Assembly (NCBI RefSeq): GCF_027451485.1
Contig: NZ_DAIDJE010000092.1
Location: forward strand, 1 to 64,000
DNA: 64,000 nucleotides
Direction of reading: 5' to 3'
From: Bradyrhizobium sp.
Lineage (GTDB): Bacteria; Pseudomonadota; Alphaproteobacteria; Rhizobiales; Xanthobacteraceae
In this document: positions 47,761 to 56,533 of the stretch, one piece after another
How the letters are laid out: every line of letters starts with the position of its first letter
How positions within the stretch are numbered: the stretch's first letter is position 1
Position numbers and translations under genes: made by a program
Notes under the pieces: generated by a model
Databases searched by the model: none
The model's input: only the letters and a program-made list of their open reading frames with translations
What the model was told of the DNA's origin: nothing

Positions 47761-49395
47761 ATGGCTCTGACGCAGAGACTAGAATTCCGCCAGTCGCAGT
47801 CGCTGGTGATGACGCCGCAGTTGATGCAGGCGATCAAGCTGCTTCAGCTGTCAAATCTCGACCTTTCGGCATTCGTCGAGGAGGAGTTGGAGCGAAATCC
47901 GCTGCTCGAGCGGGAAAGCGACGGTCCGGAAGCGCCGGTAGCGGGCGAACCGGCCACAGGCGGGGCGGAGGCGTCCGAGGGCGGTTTTGACGAGGAATTT
48001 GCCGGCCAAGCCTCCGAATCCGGCGCCGAAGGTTTTGAGCCGGTCCAGGAGGACTGGATGAACCGGGATCTCGGCAGCCGAACCGAGATCGAGCAAACCC
48101 TCGATACCCCGCTCGACAACGTGTTTTCGGAAGAACCTACGGAGGTTGCCGCCCGCAACGCGCAGGATGCCGTGCCCACCACCTATACCGAATGGGGAGG
48201 CGGCGCCTCCAACGACGACAGTTACAATCTCGAGGCTTTCGTGGCCGCCGAGGTGACGCTGGGGAGTCATCTCGCTGAACAGCTGGCGGTGGCCTTCACC
48301 GCGCCGGCACAGCGCATGATCGGTCAATACCTGATCGACCTCGTCGACGAGTCCGGCTATCTGCCTGGGGATCTTGGGCAGGCTGCCGAGCGGCTCGGCG
48401 CACCGCAAGAGGACATCGAGGCGGTGCTTTCCGTCTTGCAGAAGTTCGATCCGCCTGGAGTCTGCGCGCGTTCCCTGAGTGAATGCCTCGCGATCCAGCT
48501 CCGCGAACTCGACCGCTACGATCCCGCGATGCGGGCGCTGGTTGAAAATCTCGAGCTGCTCGCGAAGCGCGACATCGTCGCCTTGCGGAAACTGTGCGGC
48601 GTCGACGACGAAGATATCACCGACATGATCGGTGAAATCCGAAAGCTCGATCCGAAGCCCGGCCTGAAGTTTGGCTCGATACGCGCGCAGACAGTGGTGC
48701 CCGATGTCTATGTCAGATCGGGCCCGGACGGCGGATGGCTGGTCGAACTCAACAGCGAGACGCTGCCGCGTGTCCTGGTCAACCAGAGCTATTACACCGA
48801 ACTGTCGAAGACGATCCGCAAGGACGGCGACAAGTCCTATTTCAGCGACTGCCTGCAAAACGCCACCTGGCTGGTCCGCGCACTTGATCAGCGCGCCCGC
48901 ACGATCCTAAAGGTCGCGACCGAAATCGTCCGGCAGCAGGACGGCTTCTTCACGCGCGGCGTGGCGCATTTGCGGCCGCTCAACCTGAAAGCTGTGGCCG
49001 ACGCGATCCAGATGCACGAATCGACGGTCTCGCGCGTCACCGCCAACAAATACATGGCAACCAATCGCGGTATTTTCGAACTGAAGTATTTCTTCACTGC
49101 TTCGATTGCGTCCGCCGACGGCGGCGAAGCGCATTCGGCGGAAGCGGTGCGTCACCATATCAAGCGACTGATCGATGCCGAAGACCCGGCGCTGATTCTC
49201 TCCGACGACACCATCGTGGAACGATTGCGCGGAAACGGTATTGATATCGCCCGCCGCACGGTCGCAAAATACCGCGAAGCGATGCGGATTCCGTCATCGG
49301 TCCAGCGACGCCGCGATAAACAAGGTATGCTTGGCAATGCCCTGTCAGCTTCTCCCGCATCTTCCGACCGATCCCGCGACCCCCAGCCTGCCTGA
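47761..49395 (+). CDS. rpoN: RNA polymerase sigma-54 factor RpoN
   Basis: A 544-residue sigma-54 needed for nitrogen-fixation, nitrogen-assimilation and other enhancer-dependent promoters. Domains: activator-interacting region I (MALTQRLEFRQSQSLVMTPQLMQAIKLLQLSNLDL, 1-50), acidic region II, core-binding region III (about 150-330), and the C-terminal DNA-binding part with an HTH (DAIQMHESTVSRVTANKYM) and the RpoN box ARRTVAKYREAM near residue 500. Bradyrhizobium japonicum has two rpoN genes; this lptB-rpoN-hpf-ptsN context corresponds to the housekeeping-type locus. Confidence 0.97.
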   Translation: MALTQRLEFRQSQSLVMTPQLMQAIKLLQLSNLDLSAFVEEELERNPLLERESDGPEAPVAGEPATGGAEASEGGFDEEFAGQASESGAEGFEPVQEDWMNRDLGSRTEIEQTLDTPLDNVFSEEPTEVAARNAQDAVPTTYTEWGGGASNDDSYNLEAFVAAEVTLGSHLAEQLAVAFTAPAQRMIGQYLIDLVDESGYLPGDLGQAAERLGAPQEDIEAVLSVLQKFDPPGVCARSLSECLAIQLRELDRYDPAMRALVENLELLAKRDIVALRKLCGVDDEDITDMIGEIRKLDPKPGLKFGSIRAQTVVPDVYVRSGPDGGWLVELNSETLPRVLVNQSYYTELSKTIRKDGDKSYFSDCLQNATWLVRALDQRARTILKVATEIVRQQDGFFTRGVAHLRPLNLKAVADAIQMHESTVSRVTANKYMATNRGIFELKYFFTASIASADGGEAHSAEAVRHHIKRLIDAEDPALILSDDTIVERLRGNGIDIARRTVAKYREAMRIPSSVQRRRDKQGMLGNALSASPASSDRSRDPQPA

Positions 49396-49621
49396 TTGTG
49401 TCTCGGTCGAATCGTAATAGTGTTCAGTAAGCACAACTGGTCCCGATTCCGGAGTTCGATTTTTTTCGGAGCACATTCAAAGGTGGGAATCGAATCAAGG
49501 GTCGGAATCAAAAGAGCGCTGGCAAACCCACTAACTCTTGGGCTTGGATCAAACGTCCGCGCGGCGAGCTCGCTGCAGCAATGATGCGGACTTCTGATCC
49601 GCCACACGACTGAGGCAAACG

Positions 49622-50215
49622 ATGACGCTGCGAATTTCTGGAAAAAGCATCTCGATCGGCGAGGCGTTGCGCGGACGGGTCTCGGAGCGCACCGACGAAG
49701 TCTTGCGCAAATATTTCGACGGCAATTATTCGGGCCACATTACCCTGAGCAAGGATGGCTCGGGCTTTCGAACCGATTGCGCGCTGCATCTGGATTCCGG
49801 CATCACGCTGGAAGCCGATTCCAATGCGGCCGATGCCTATGCCAGCGCCGATCAGGCGCTGCTGATGATCGAGAAGCGCCTGCGCCGCTACAAAAGCCGG
49901 CTGAAGGATCGTTCGGCCCGCAAGGCTCATGCGGCCTCCGAGGCGCTGGCGACGCTTGATGCGCCGAGCTACGTGATCGAGGCGCCGGGCGAGGGCGACG
50001 ACGAGGTCACCGGCTATAGCCCGGTCATCATCGCCGAGGCGACGACCTCGCTGAAACGGCTGTCGGTTGCGGAGGCGGTCATGGAACTGGATCTGACCGG
50101 CGCGCCTTGTCTGGTGTTTCAGCACGGGTCCAGCGGCCGGGTGAACATCATCTACCGTCGTGTCGACGGCCATGTCGGCTGGATCGATCCTCCCACGGTT
50201 AAGCCGAAGGACTGA
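49622..50215 (+). CDS. hpf: Ribosome hibernation-promoting factor (long form)
   Basis: A 197-residue long-form HPF that dimerises stalled ribosomes. The N-terminal S30AE domain (1-105: MTLRISGKSISIGEALRGRVSERTDEVLRKYF) is joined by a linker to the C-terminal dimerisation domain (about 135-195: PVIIAEATTSLKRLSVAEAVMELDLTGAPCLVFQHGSSGRVNIIYRRVDGHVGWIDP). It follows rpoN by 226 bases, the usual order. Confidence 0.94.
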   Translation: MTLRISGKSISIGEALRGRVSERTDEVLRKYFDGNYSGHITLSKDGSGFRTDCALHLDSGITLEADSNAADAYASADQALLMIEKRLRRYKSRLKDRSARKAHAASEALATLDAPSYVIEAPGEGDDEVTGYSPVIIAEATTSLKRLSVAEAVMELDLTGAPCLVFQHGSSGRVNIIYRRVDGHVGWIDPPTVKPKD

Positions 50216-50553
50216 AGCAGCCATAAGGTGGGCGGGGCTGGAAGCGGAACTCGGGTTTTGCGAAAAAACGATGGCAGAACAATGCGCTATTGCCTTATCT
50301 CGGTCCATTCCAAGCTCGCTCCTGAGGCAAAATCGGCATTGACGAGCGGGGGGCCCCTCCCTATGGTCCGCGCCCTTGATGATGCGCGGCCGGCGGTTCT
50401 CTTGCGGGTGTTGGCACTGCTCTTGTGTTGGAGTAGAAGCCCACCCAATTAGGAACGGAGTGGGGGCGGTCGCCTTCACTCTCTTGTTCGCTGGCCAGCA
50501 TCCCTTCGCAACCTGACGATCGATCCACCGCGCAATTTACCTCGGAACGTTCC
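50216..50553. other. Intergenic region between hpf and ptsN (338 bases)
   Basis: Contains no gene I can support. Short readings at 50228-50452 have no domain or good ribosome site. The region is a likely place for a ptsN promoter, but no element stands out. Confidence 0.5.
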
Positions 50554-51015
50554 ATGACGATTACCGATCTGGTCGCACCCGAGGCGATTCTCCCCGCGTT
50601 AAAAGTCAACAGCAAGAAGCAGGCGCTGCAAGAACTGGCGGCGCGCGCCGCACAGTTGACTGGACAGAACGAGCGCTCAATCTTCGAAGTGCTGTTGCAG
50701 CGTGAAAAGCTCGGCACCACGGCTGTCGGATATGGCGTCGCGATCCCGCACGGCAAGCTGCCCAAGCTGGAAAAGATCTTCGGCCTGTTTGCGCGGCTGG
50801 AGCGCCCGATCGATTTCGAGGCCATGGACGGCCAGCCGGTCGATCTTGTTTTTCTGCTGCTGGCGCCGGAAGGCGCCGGTGCCGATCACCTTAAGGCATT
50901 GGCGCGCATTGCACGGCTGCTACGCGACCAGGATGTCGCGAAGAAGCTGCGCGCCTCGCGCGAGGCTCAGGCCATCTATTCGGTGCTGGCCCTGCCGCCC
51001 GCCAGCGCAGCTTAG
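50554..51015 (+). CDS. ptsN: PTS IIA-like nitrogen regulatory protein PtsN
   Basis: A 153-residue IIA-Ntr protein of the nitrogen-related phosphotransferase chain (PtsP-NPr-PtsN). The phosphorylated His66 is in GYGVAIPHGKLP. The EIIA type-2 fold is typical (TAVGYGVAIPHGK, LARIARLLRDQ). PtsN in rhizobia affects potassium transport, ABC transporters and nitrogen-related metabolism. It lies in the conserved rpoN-hpf-ptsN neighbourhood and is followed by a strong terminator. Confidence 0.95.
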   Translation: MTITDLVAPEAILPALKVNSKKQALQELAARAAQLTGQNERSIFEVLLQREKLGTTAVGYGVAIPHGKLPKLEKIFGLFARLERPIDFEAMDGQPVDLVFLLLAPEGAGADHLKALARIARLLRDQDVAKKLRASREAQAIYSVLALPPASAA

Positions 51016-51052
51016 AATCATCGGCCTGACGTCAGCTTACAGACAAAAAATG

Positions 51053-51085
51053 AAAACGGCGGGCCCCGGCAGGCCCGCCGTTTTT
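51053..51085. terminator. Bidirectional rho-independent terminator
   Basis: A near-perfect stem AAAACGGCGGGCC/GGCCCGCCGTTTT (51053-51065, 51072-51084) with a 6-base loop CCGGCA and T-run, between the convergent ptsN and DUF1150 genes. Confidence 0.87.
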
Positions 51086-51111
51086 GAATTCTCTGTGCGG
51101 GCGCGCGCGCG

Positions 51112-51375
51112 TCAGTGCACGCTGACGGCCTGTAGTTCGTTGCTCCAGGCGTTCGCTATCGCGGCTTCGCGCGAGTCGGTCAGCATGATCGGGGTGCCGT
51201 CCGCGGCGTGAAGCGCGAACAGTTTCAGTCCCGGCGCGATTTCCGGCGCCTCCGGAAACAGGCCCGGCACGTCTTCCGAGCGGATCTGCTTCACATAGGC
51301 GATATGACCTTCGCCAAGGCTGGCCAACGTCTCCAGGGAGACGCGAGGTTCCAAAGCAACATTACCTTCAGTCAT
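51112..51375 (-). CDS. DUF1150 family protein
   Basis: An 87-residue cytoplasmic protein (LGEGHIAYVKQIRSEDVPGLFPEAP, then FALHAADGTPIMLTDSREAAIANAW) of the DUF1150 family, restricted mainly to alphaproteobacteria. The function is unknown. It lies 50 bases downstream of the hsp20 gene and is probably co-transcribed with it under heat-shock control; this pairing recurs in Rhizobiales. Confidence 0.87.
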   Translation of the reverse strand: MTEGNVALEPRVSLETLASLGEGHIAYVKQIRSEDVPGLFPEAPEIAPGLKLFALHAADGTPIMLTDSREAAIANAWSNELQAVSVH

Positions 51376-51425
51376 GGTCTCGACTCCTTCTCAATTCCAA
51401 GCGGTCGAGTCCGCTACTCGTTCCA

Positions 51426-51851
51426 TTATTCGTGTTCATTGATAGCAATTGTCTTAACGACCCTTTCCGGCTCCGGCCGGGCCAGATCGATCGACAACAG
51501 CCCGTTCTTCAGATCCGCGCCCAGCACCAGCATCCCCTCCGCCAGCACGAAGGTGCGCTGGAAGTGGCGCGCGGCGATGCCGCGATGGATGTATTGCCGG
51601 GCCTTTTCCTCCTGCTGGCGGCCGCGGATGACAAGCTGATTTTCCTCAATGGTCACATCGAGTTGGTCGCGGGTAAATCCGGCGACCGCGAGCGTTATGC
51701 GCAGCCGTTCCGGCTGCCCGTTGGCACGGTCGCACCGCTCGATGTTGTAAGGAGGATAGCCGTCAGCGCCTTTGACGACGCGATCGAGCGCACGCTCGAT
51801 TTCGTCAAATCCCAGCAGAAACGGACTCGATAACGAGGGAACACGAGACAT
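51426..51851 (-). CDS. Small heat-shock protein (Hsp20/alpha-crystallin family)
   Basis: A 141-residue holdase. I start at MSRVPSLSSPFLLGF (51851); the longer GTG reading runs into the leader hairpin. The alpha-crystallin domain (about 35-130) starts YPPYNIERC and includes VAGFTRDQLDVTIEENQLVIRG and the conserved ADLKNGLLSIDLARP (A-x-x-x-n-GvL). It prevents aggregation of heat-denatured proteins and hands them to DnaK. It has an RpoH promoter and a ROSE-like leader. Confidence 0.93.
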   Translation of the reverse strand: MSRVPSLSSPFLLGFDEIERALDRVVKGADGYPPYNIERCDRANGQPERLRITLAVAGFTRDQLDVTIEENQLVIRGRQQEEKARQYIHRGIAARHFQRTFVLAEGMLVLGADLKNGLLSIDLARPEPERVVKTIAINEHE

Positions 51852-51940
51852 TTTTTGCAAAGTCCTCTCGAAGCGACTTTGAAGTGTTCGGGGCCCTTGC
51901 GGCACCCCTAATGACCTGAAGGTGAATTCACACTCCGGTC
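51852..51940 (-). ncRNA. ROSE-like RNA thermometer in the hsp20 leader
   Basis: In the roughly 90-base leader, the ribosome-binding sequence GAGAGGA lies in the right arm of a hairpin formed by CAAAGTC and GACTTTG. The left side contains TCGCT, matching the ROSE core U(U/C)GCU opposite the Shine-Dalgarno sequence. It pairs as GUC with GAC, a bulged or G-G position, then CU(U) with (G)AG. ROSE elements repress translation of small heat-shock genes at normal temperature in Bradyrhizobium. The 5' hairpins of the element are less clear. Confidence 0.75.
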
Positions 51941-51947
51941 AAAGCCA

Positions 51948-51975
51948 ATATGGGCATAATCCGGGGGTGTTCAAG
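51948..51975 (-). promoter_or_regulatory. RpoH (sigma-32)-type promoter of hsp20
   Basis: On the minus strand, CTTGAA (51970-51975) and CCCATAT (51948-51954) are separated by 15 bases, an excellent match to the sigma-32 consensus CTTGAA/CCCATnT. Transcription should start near 51941. Confidence 0.8.
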
Positions 51976-52046
51976 CACCCTTTGCCGCAGTGTCAGAAGC
52001 TTTCCCCAAAGGCGTTTGCGAACAGTTACCGACGTGTCGCCGATCA

Positions 52047-53246
52047 TTAACGGCGGCGCTGGGTAGCAATCACGCCTTTGGCAGCCAAGGCCTCGATCTC
52101 CGATTTGGAGTAGCCGAACTCCGCGAGCACCTCGGCCGTGTGCTGGCCGAATGTGGGGGGGACGCTGCGCAGGCTCGCCTTACTGCGCGACATGCGGATC
52201 GGGGAAGCCACGCCCTTATACCAGTCCTTCTCGACGACATCGCCGCGATGGGCGACATGGGCGCTGGTCAGGGCCTGATCGATCGACTGCACCGGACCTG
52301 CCGGCAGACCCGCGGCCAGCAGGCGATCGCACAGCGGCCCGGCGTCATGCTGACTGAACACAGCGGCGAGTTCCGCACGCAACGCCTCGCGATTGGCGAC
52401 GCGGTCGCGGTTGCGGGCAAAGCGCGGATCGGCAGCGAGCTCTTCCTTGCCGATCTCCTTGCAGAGCTTGCCGAAGGTGCCGTCATTGCCGACGCCGATG
52501 AAGATGTTGTCGGTGCGGGTCGGAAAGATTGCGTAAGGCACGAGGTTCGGATGCTCGTTGCCGGTGAGCGCCGGCGGCTTGCCGTGCATGAAGTAGTTCG
52601 CGGCATGCGGATGCATGACCGAAAGCCCCGTCTCGAACAACGTGGTTTCGAGGAACTGTCCCTGGCCGGAGCGTTGCCGTTCCGACAAGGCCATCAGGAT
52701 GCCGATCGCCGCATAAAGGCCGGTCGTGATGTCGACCACAGGAACGCCGATCCGCGTCGGGCCCGACTGCGGCGAGCCGGTCGCCATGATCATACCCGTC
52801 ATCGCCTGGATGATCGCATCATAGCCGGGATTGCCGCCGCGCGGTCCGTCGGCGCCGAAACCGGAAATCCGGCAGTGAACGAGCCTTGGAAACCTGGCGC
52901 GCAGGACGTCGTTGCCGATGCCCCATTTGTCCAGCGTGCCCGGCTTGAAATTCTCGATCAGCACGTCGGCGCCCTCGAGCAGCTTCATCAGCACGGCGCG
53001 ACCGCCCTCGGAGGCAAGGTCGAGGCCGATCGAGCGCTTGTTGCGGTTGATCCCGACGAAATAGGCCGCATCCTCGCCGTGGAAGGGGGGTCCCCAGTCG
53101 CGCACCTCATCGCCGGCCGGCGGCTCGACCTTGATGACGTTGGCGCCGTGATCGGCGAGAATCTGCGTGCAATACGGGCCGCCGAGCACGCGCGTGAGGT
53201 CGATCACGCGGAGGCCCGTCATCGCGCCCGAACCGGTCTCAGTCAT
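52047..53246 (-). CDS. Family III CoA-transferase (CaiB/BaiF)
   Basis: A 399-residue CoA-transferase. Family motifs GLRVIDLTRVLGGPYCTQILADHGANVIKVEPP near the N-terminus, RNKRSIGLDL, and NPGYDAIIQAMTG with the catalytic Asp143 are present. It transfers CoA between carboxylic acids; the family includes formyl-CoA, carnitine and (R)-benzylsuccinate CoA-transferases. The substrates are unknown. The start could also be Met9 (MTGLRVIDL). It is not in an operon with catabolic genes. Confidence 0.9.
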   Translation of the reverse strand: MTETGSGAMTGLRVIDLTRVLGGPYCTQILADHGANVIKVEPPAGDEVRDWGPPFHGEDAAYFVGINRNKRSIGLDLASEGGRAVLMKLLEGADVLIENFKPGTLDKWGIGNDVLRARFPRLVHCRISGFGADGPRGGNPGYDAIIQAMTGMIMATGSPQSGPTRIGVPVVDITTGLYAAIGILMALSERQRSGQGQFLETTLFETGLSVMHPHAANYFMHGKPPALTGNEHPNLVPYAIFPTRTDNIFIGVGNDGTFGKLCKEIGKEELAADPRFARNRDRVANREALRAELAAVFSQHDAGPLCDRLLAAGLPAGPVQSIDQALTSAHVAHRGDVVEKDWYKGVASPIRMSRSKASLRSVPPTFGQHTAEVLAEFGYSKSEIEALAAKGVIATQRRR

Positions 53247-53600
53247 CGGAAGCCCTCGAAAATTCCTGGTCCAATCCGTGATGTCAGGGTTTCAGAGCTA
53301 GCTGGCTTCGCGAACCGCAGCAACGGCTTTCCGAGCAGGGCGGCCTTACGCCAGACCGAAGTCAGTCACACGTCAACGTCCTGGCGTTCGGCGCTGGCGT
53401 AGGTCCACACCAAGGCTCTTGGAGAGGAAAGCCTCGGCATCGTCGCGCGGCGCGCCCGGCATTGAGACTTCAATCCCGTCAAAAAGCAGCCGCTCGACCG
53501 GCTGAATGCGAAGGCGGAGAGGAAAACCCGCTGAAGTGCCAGCTCGTGAAGGCGCAGCCCACTGGCTCGTTACAACAAACTTCCCGTGGCCGGCGAAGGC

Positions 53601-53676
<76 letters not shown>

Positions 53677-53691
53677 GAAACTTCAGCCTTT

Positions 53692-53718
53692 GAGCATGAT
53701 CCCTTTCGGATCATGCTC
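53692..53718. repeat. 11-bp perfect inverted repeat (GAGCATGATCC-CTTTC-GGATCATGCTC)
   Basis: A perfect palindromic stem with a 5-base loop, just upstream of tRNA-Ala. The GAGCATGATCC motif is, from general knowledge, common in Bradyrhizobium and related intergenic spaces, often in longer mosaic elements. Confidence 0.7.
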
Positions 53719-53779
53719 TCCGCGCGCCTTGGGCGACGCGCCATATCAACACGACCCTGATCACAAATCAGAGCCGATC

Positions 53780-54187
53780 TCAAGTCTCCTCATCGCCGCC
53801 GACATCGCCGATGATATCGGTCACGTCTTCATCGCCTTCTTCTTCATCGGCAATGAAGGTGGAATCGTCGTCGTCATCGCCCTCGATCGTCTCGTCGATC
53901 TCGATGTCGTCTTCCGATTCCGGTACCACTGCCTTGACCTTGCCGGTGTTCTCCTCGGCATCGGCCTCCTCGAGCGAGACCAACTCCTCGGCCTCTGCGG
54001 GCTCGGGCATCGTCTCGGTGGCGGCAGCGGCGGCGCGTGCGTCGCTTCGGGTTCGCGCCGGCGTCACCGGCGCAATCGGCACGACCTCGCCGGTGTAAGG
54101 CGATATCACCGGGTTCTTGTTGAGATCGTAAAATTTCTTACCCGTCGTCGGGCAAATGCGTTTGGTTCCGAGATCGGATTTGGCCAC
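53780..54187 (-). CDS. TIGR02300 (FYDLN acid) family protein
   Basis: A 135-residue protein. The N-terminal [33 protein letters not shown] carries the FYDLN signature; the C-terminal half is strongly acidic and disordered ([24 protein letters not shown]). It is a conserved alphaproteobacterial family with no known function. The single CP..C-like element is not a full zinc ribbon. It is divergent from aroA. Confidence 0.92.
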   Translation of the reverse strand: MAKSDLGTKRICPTTGKKFYDLNKNPVISPYTGEVVPIAPVTPARTRSDARAAAAATETMPEPAEAEELVSLEEADAEENTGKVKAVVPESEDDIEIDETIEGDDDDDSTFIADEEEGDEDVTDIIGDVGGDEET

Positions 54188-54309
54188 GTGCGGAATCCTG
54201 GGAATCTTTCGAAAAGCGGTGCTTCACTTGGCTAGTTGGCACGCCGCTGTCAATAGTGCTTTACGGAAGATCATGGCGGAAGCCGGAGCTGAGACCAAAG
54301 GACACAATC

Positions 54310-55659
54310 TTGACCCATTCGGATCGCGCCGCCGATCAAAAAACCCCCTTGGAATCCCGTTCCAACGGCCCTTTGACGGGAAAAGCCCGCGTTCCCGGCG
54401 ATAAATCGATCTCGCACCGGTCCTTGATTTTGGGCGCGATGGCGGTCGGGGAAAGCCGGATATCAGGCCTTCTGGAGGGCGAAGACGTCCTCAATACCGC
54501 CAAATCGATGCGGGAGCTGGGAGCGAGAGTGGAGCGGACGGGCGATTTCGCCTGGGCCGTCCGCGGGGTGGGAGTCGCCGGCTTTGCCCAGCCGGCAAAG
54601 CCGCTCGATTTCGGCAATTCCGGCACCGGCTGCCGCCTGGTCATGGGAGCCGTCGCCGGTTGCCCGATCACGGCGGTGTTCGATGGCGACGCCTCGCTGC
54701 GTTCCCGGCCGATGCGGCGGGTGCTCGATCCCTTAACCCTGATGGGAGCCAGGGTCATCGCCGGTGGGGAGGGTGGTCGGCTGCCGCTGACGCTGGCTGG
54801 TGCGCGCGATCCCTTGCCGATCCTCTACCGCACGCCGGTCGCCTCCGCGCAGATCAAATCCGCGGTGCTGCTCGCGGGGCTTGCCGCGCCGGGCGTGACG
54901 ACGGTGATTGAAAACGAGGCGAGCCGTGACCACACCGAACTGATGCTGCGCCATTTCGGAGCGGAGATCGTCTCGACGCCCGAAGGGGTGCATGGCCGCA
55001 GGATCGCGCTGACCGGCCAGCCCGAACTGCACGGCGAGAGGGTCGTCGTGCCGGCCGATCCATCGTCGGCGGCCTTTCCCATCGTAGCGGCGCTGATCGT
55101 CCAAGGATCGGATATCATTCTGCCCGACGTCATGACCAATCCACTGCGCACCGGCCTGTTCACGACGTTGCGCGAAATGGGCGCATCGATCGAACAGCGC
55201 GATGTCCGCACCGACGCCGGCGAACCGATGGCGGAATTGCGCGTGCGCGGCTCGCGGCTGAAGGGCGTGGAGGTCCCGCCTGAACGCGCGCCTTCGATGA
55301 TCGACGAATATCTGGTGCTGGCGGTCGCTGCCGGCTTTGCCGAGGGGACCACCATCATGCGGGGCCTGAGCGAATTGCGGGTCAAGGAATCCGACCGGCT
55401 CGCTGCCACCGCCGACATGCTGCGCGTCAACGGCGTCAAGGTCGAGATCGCAGGCGACGACCTGATCGTCGAGGGGCGAGGCCATGTGCCCGGCGGCGGC
55501 CTCGTCGCCACCCACATGGATCACCGGATTGCGATGTCGGCGCTGGTGATGGGGCTCGCCTCCGACAAGCCGGTCAAGGTCGATGATACCGCCTTCATTG
55601 CCACCAGCTTTCCGGATTTCATACCGATGATGCGCTCGCTCGGGGCGGATTTCGCATGA
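54310..55659 (+). CDS. aroA: 3-phosphoshikimate 1-carboxyvinyltransferase (EPSP synthase)
   Basis: A 449-residue EPSP synthase of the shikimate pathway, with the two-domain inside-out barrel signatures [24 protein letters not shown] and [16 protein letters not shown] near residues 150-165. The C-terminal [17 protein letters not shown] is also typical. The start is TTG at 54310 ([14 protein letters not shown]) with AAAGGA upstream. The sequence is of the class II type, related to the Agrobacterium CP4 enzyme. cmk overlaps its stop by 4 bases. Confidence 0.95.
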   Translation: MTHSDRAADQKTPLESRSNGPLTGKARVPGDKSISHRSLILGAMAVGESRISGLLEGEDVLNTAKSMRELGARVERTGDFAWAVRGVGVAGFAQPAKPLDFGNSGTGCRLVMGAVAGCPITAVFDGDASLRSRPMRRVLDPLTLMGARVIAGGEGGRLPLTLAGARDPLPILYRTPVASAQIKSAVLLAGLAAPGVTTVIENEASRDHTELMLRHFGAEIVSTPEGVHGRRIALTGQPELHGERVVVPADPSSAAFPIVAALIVQGSDIILPDVMTNPLRTGLFTTLREMGASIEQRDVRTDAGEPMAELRVRGSRLKGVEVPPERAPSMIDEYLVLAVAAGFAEGTTIMRGLSELRVKESDRLAATADMLRVNGVKVEIAGDDLIVEGRGHVPGGGLVATHMDHRIAMSALVMGLASDKPVKVDDTAFIATSFPDFIPMMRSLGADFA

Positions 55660-56294
55660 TCATCGCCATTGACGGGCCTGCGGCATCGGGCAAGGGCACC
55701 CTGGCCAAGCGGCTGGCGGCGCATTACGGGCTGCGTCACCTCGATACCGGCCTGATTTATCGCGCTGTCGCCCATGAGCTGACCAGCAAGGGCATGGCGC
55801 TTGGGGATGAGGCCGCCGCGGTCAGCGCCGCGCAGGGGCTCGATCCCACAACCTTGGACGATCCGGCGCTGAAGTCGCATCAGGTTGGCACGGCGGCGTC
55901 AGTCGTTTCCGCCATCCCTGCGGTGCGGGCGGCGCTGGTCGAGTTCCAGCGCCAATACGCAAACCAGCCGCCGGGCGCCGTGCTGGACGGCCGGGATATC
56001 GGCACGGTGATTTGCCCGAATGCCGATGTGAAAATCTTCGTGGTCGCCGATGCCAAGGTGAGGGCGCGTCGCCGCGCACTCGAGGCCCGCGCGCGCGGCG
56101 AAGCGGCCGATGAGGCCGCCATCCTGGCCGATATTCTGGCGCGCGACGAACGCGACCAGAACCGCACCGTTGCGCCTTTAAAGCCAGCCAGCGATGCTTA
56201 CTTGCTAGATAATTCCCATTTGGATATAGAAGGTGGCGTCCGGGCCGCCATCGACATTGTCGAGGCCGTCCGAGCGGGCCGGCGGGAGGTTTGA
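55656..56294 (+). CDS. cmk: Cytidylate kinase
   Basis: Phosphorylates CMP/dCMP. A 212-residue P-loop kinase with [19 protein letters not shown] (4-22), [32 protein letters not shown] and an ending [14 protein letters not shown]. Start ATGA overlaps the aroA stop, showing translational coupling. aroA-cmk-rpsA is a widespread order. Confidence 0.97.
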   Translation: MIIAIDGPAASGKGTLAKRLAAHYGLRHLDTGLIYRAVAHELTSKGMALGDEAAAVSAAQGLDPTTLDDPALKSHQVGTAASVVSAIPAVRAALVEFQRQYANQPPGAVLDGRDIGTVICPNADVKIFVVADAKVRARRRALEARARGEAADEAAILADILARDERDQNRTVAPLKPASDAYLLDNSHLDIEGGVRAAIDIVEAVRAGRREV

Positions 56295-56533
56295 GCCTCA
56301 GCCGTCTCTGGAGGAAAGCCCGCTCTTACAGCCTCACGAAGTCGATATCTCGAACCGAATATTCGAGACCATTCGCTACCGGACGTTATCAACGCATCGA
56401 ACATGCAGGCCAACAGCCGGCCCGCTGCCGCAGTTTCTGCGAGGCGGTCGTCAGAGTTTGCGGAACCCTGACCCTGTGCGTCCGACGCGCCCTTTCACCC
56501 GAACGGCCGGCAATTTCCGCATCTGGAGAACAA

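Noticed and set aside
51990..53402. 470-codon plus-strand open reading frame opposite the CoA-transferase
   Set aside because: Antisense shadow; the opposite strand has a complete family III CoA-transferase.
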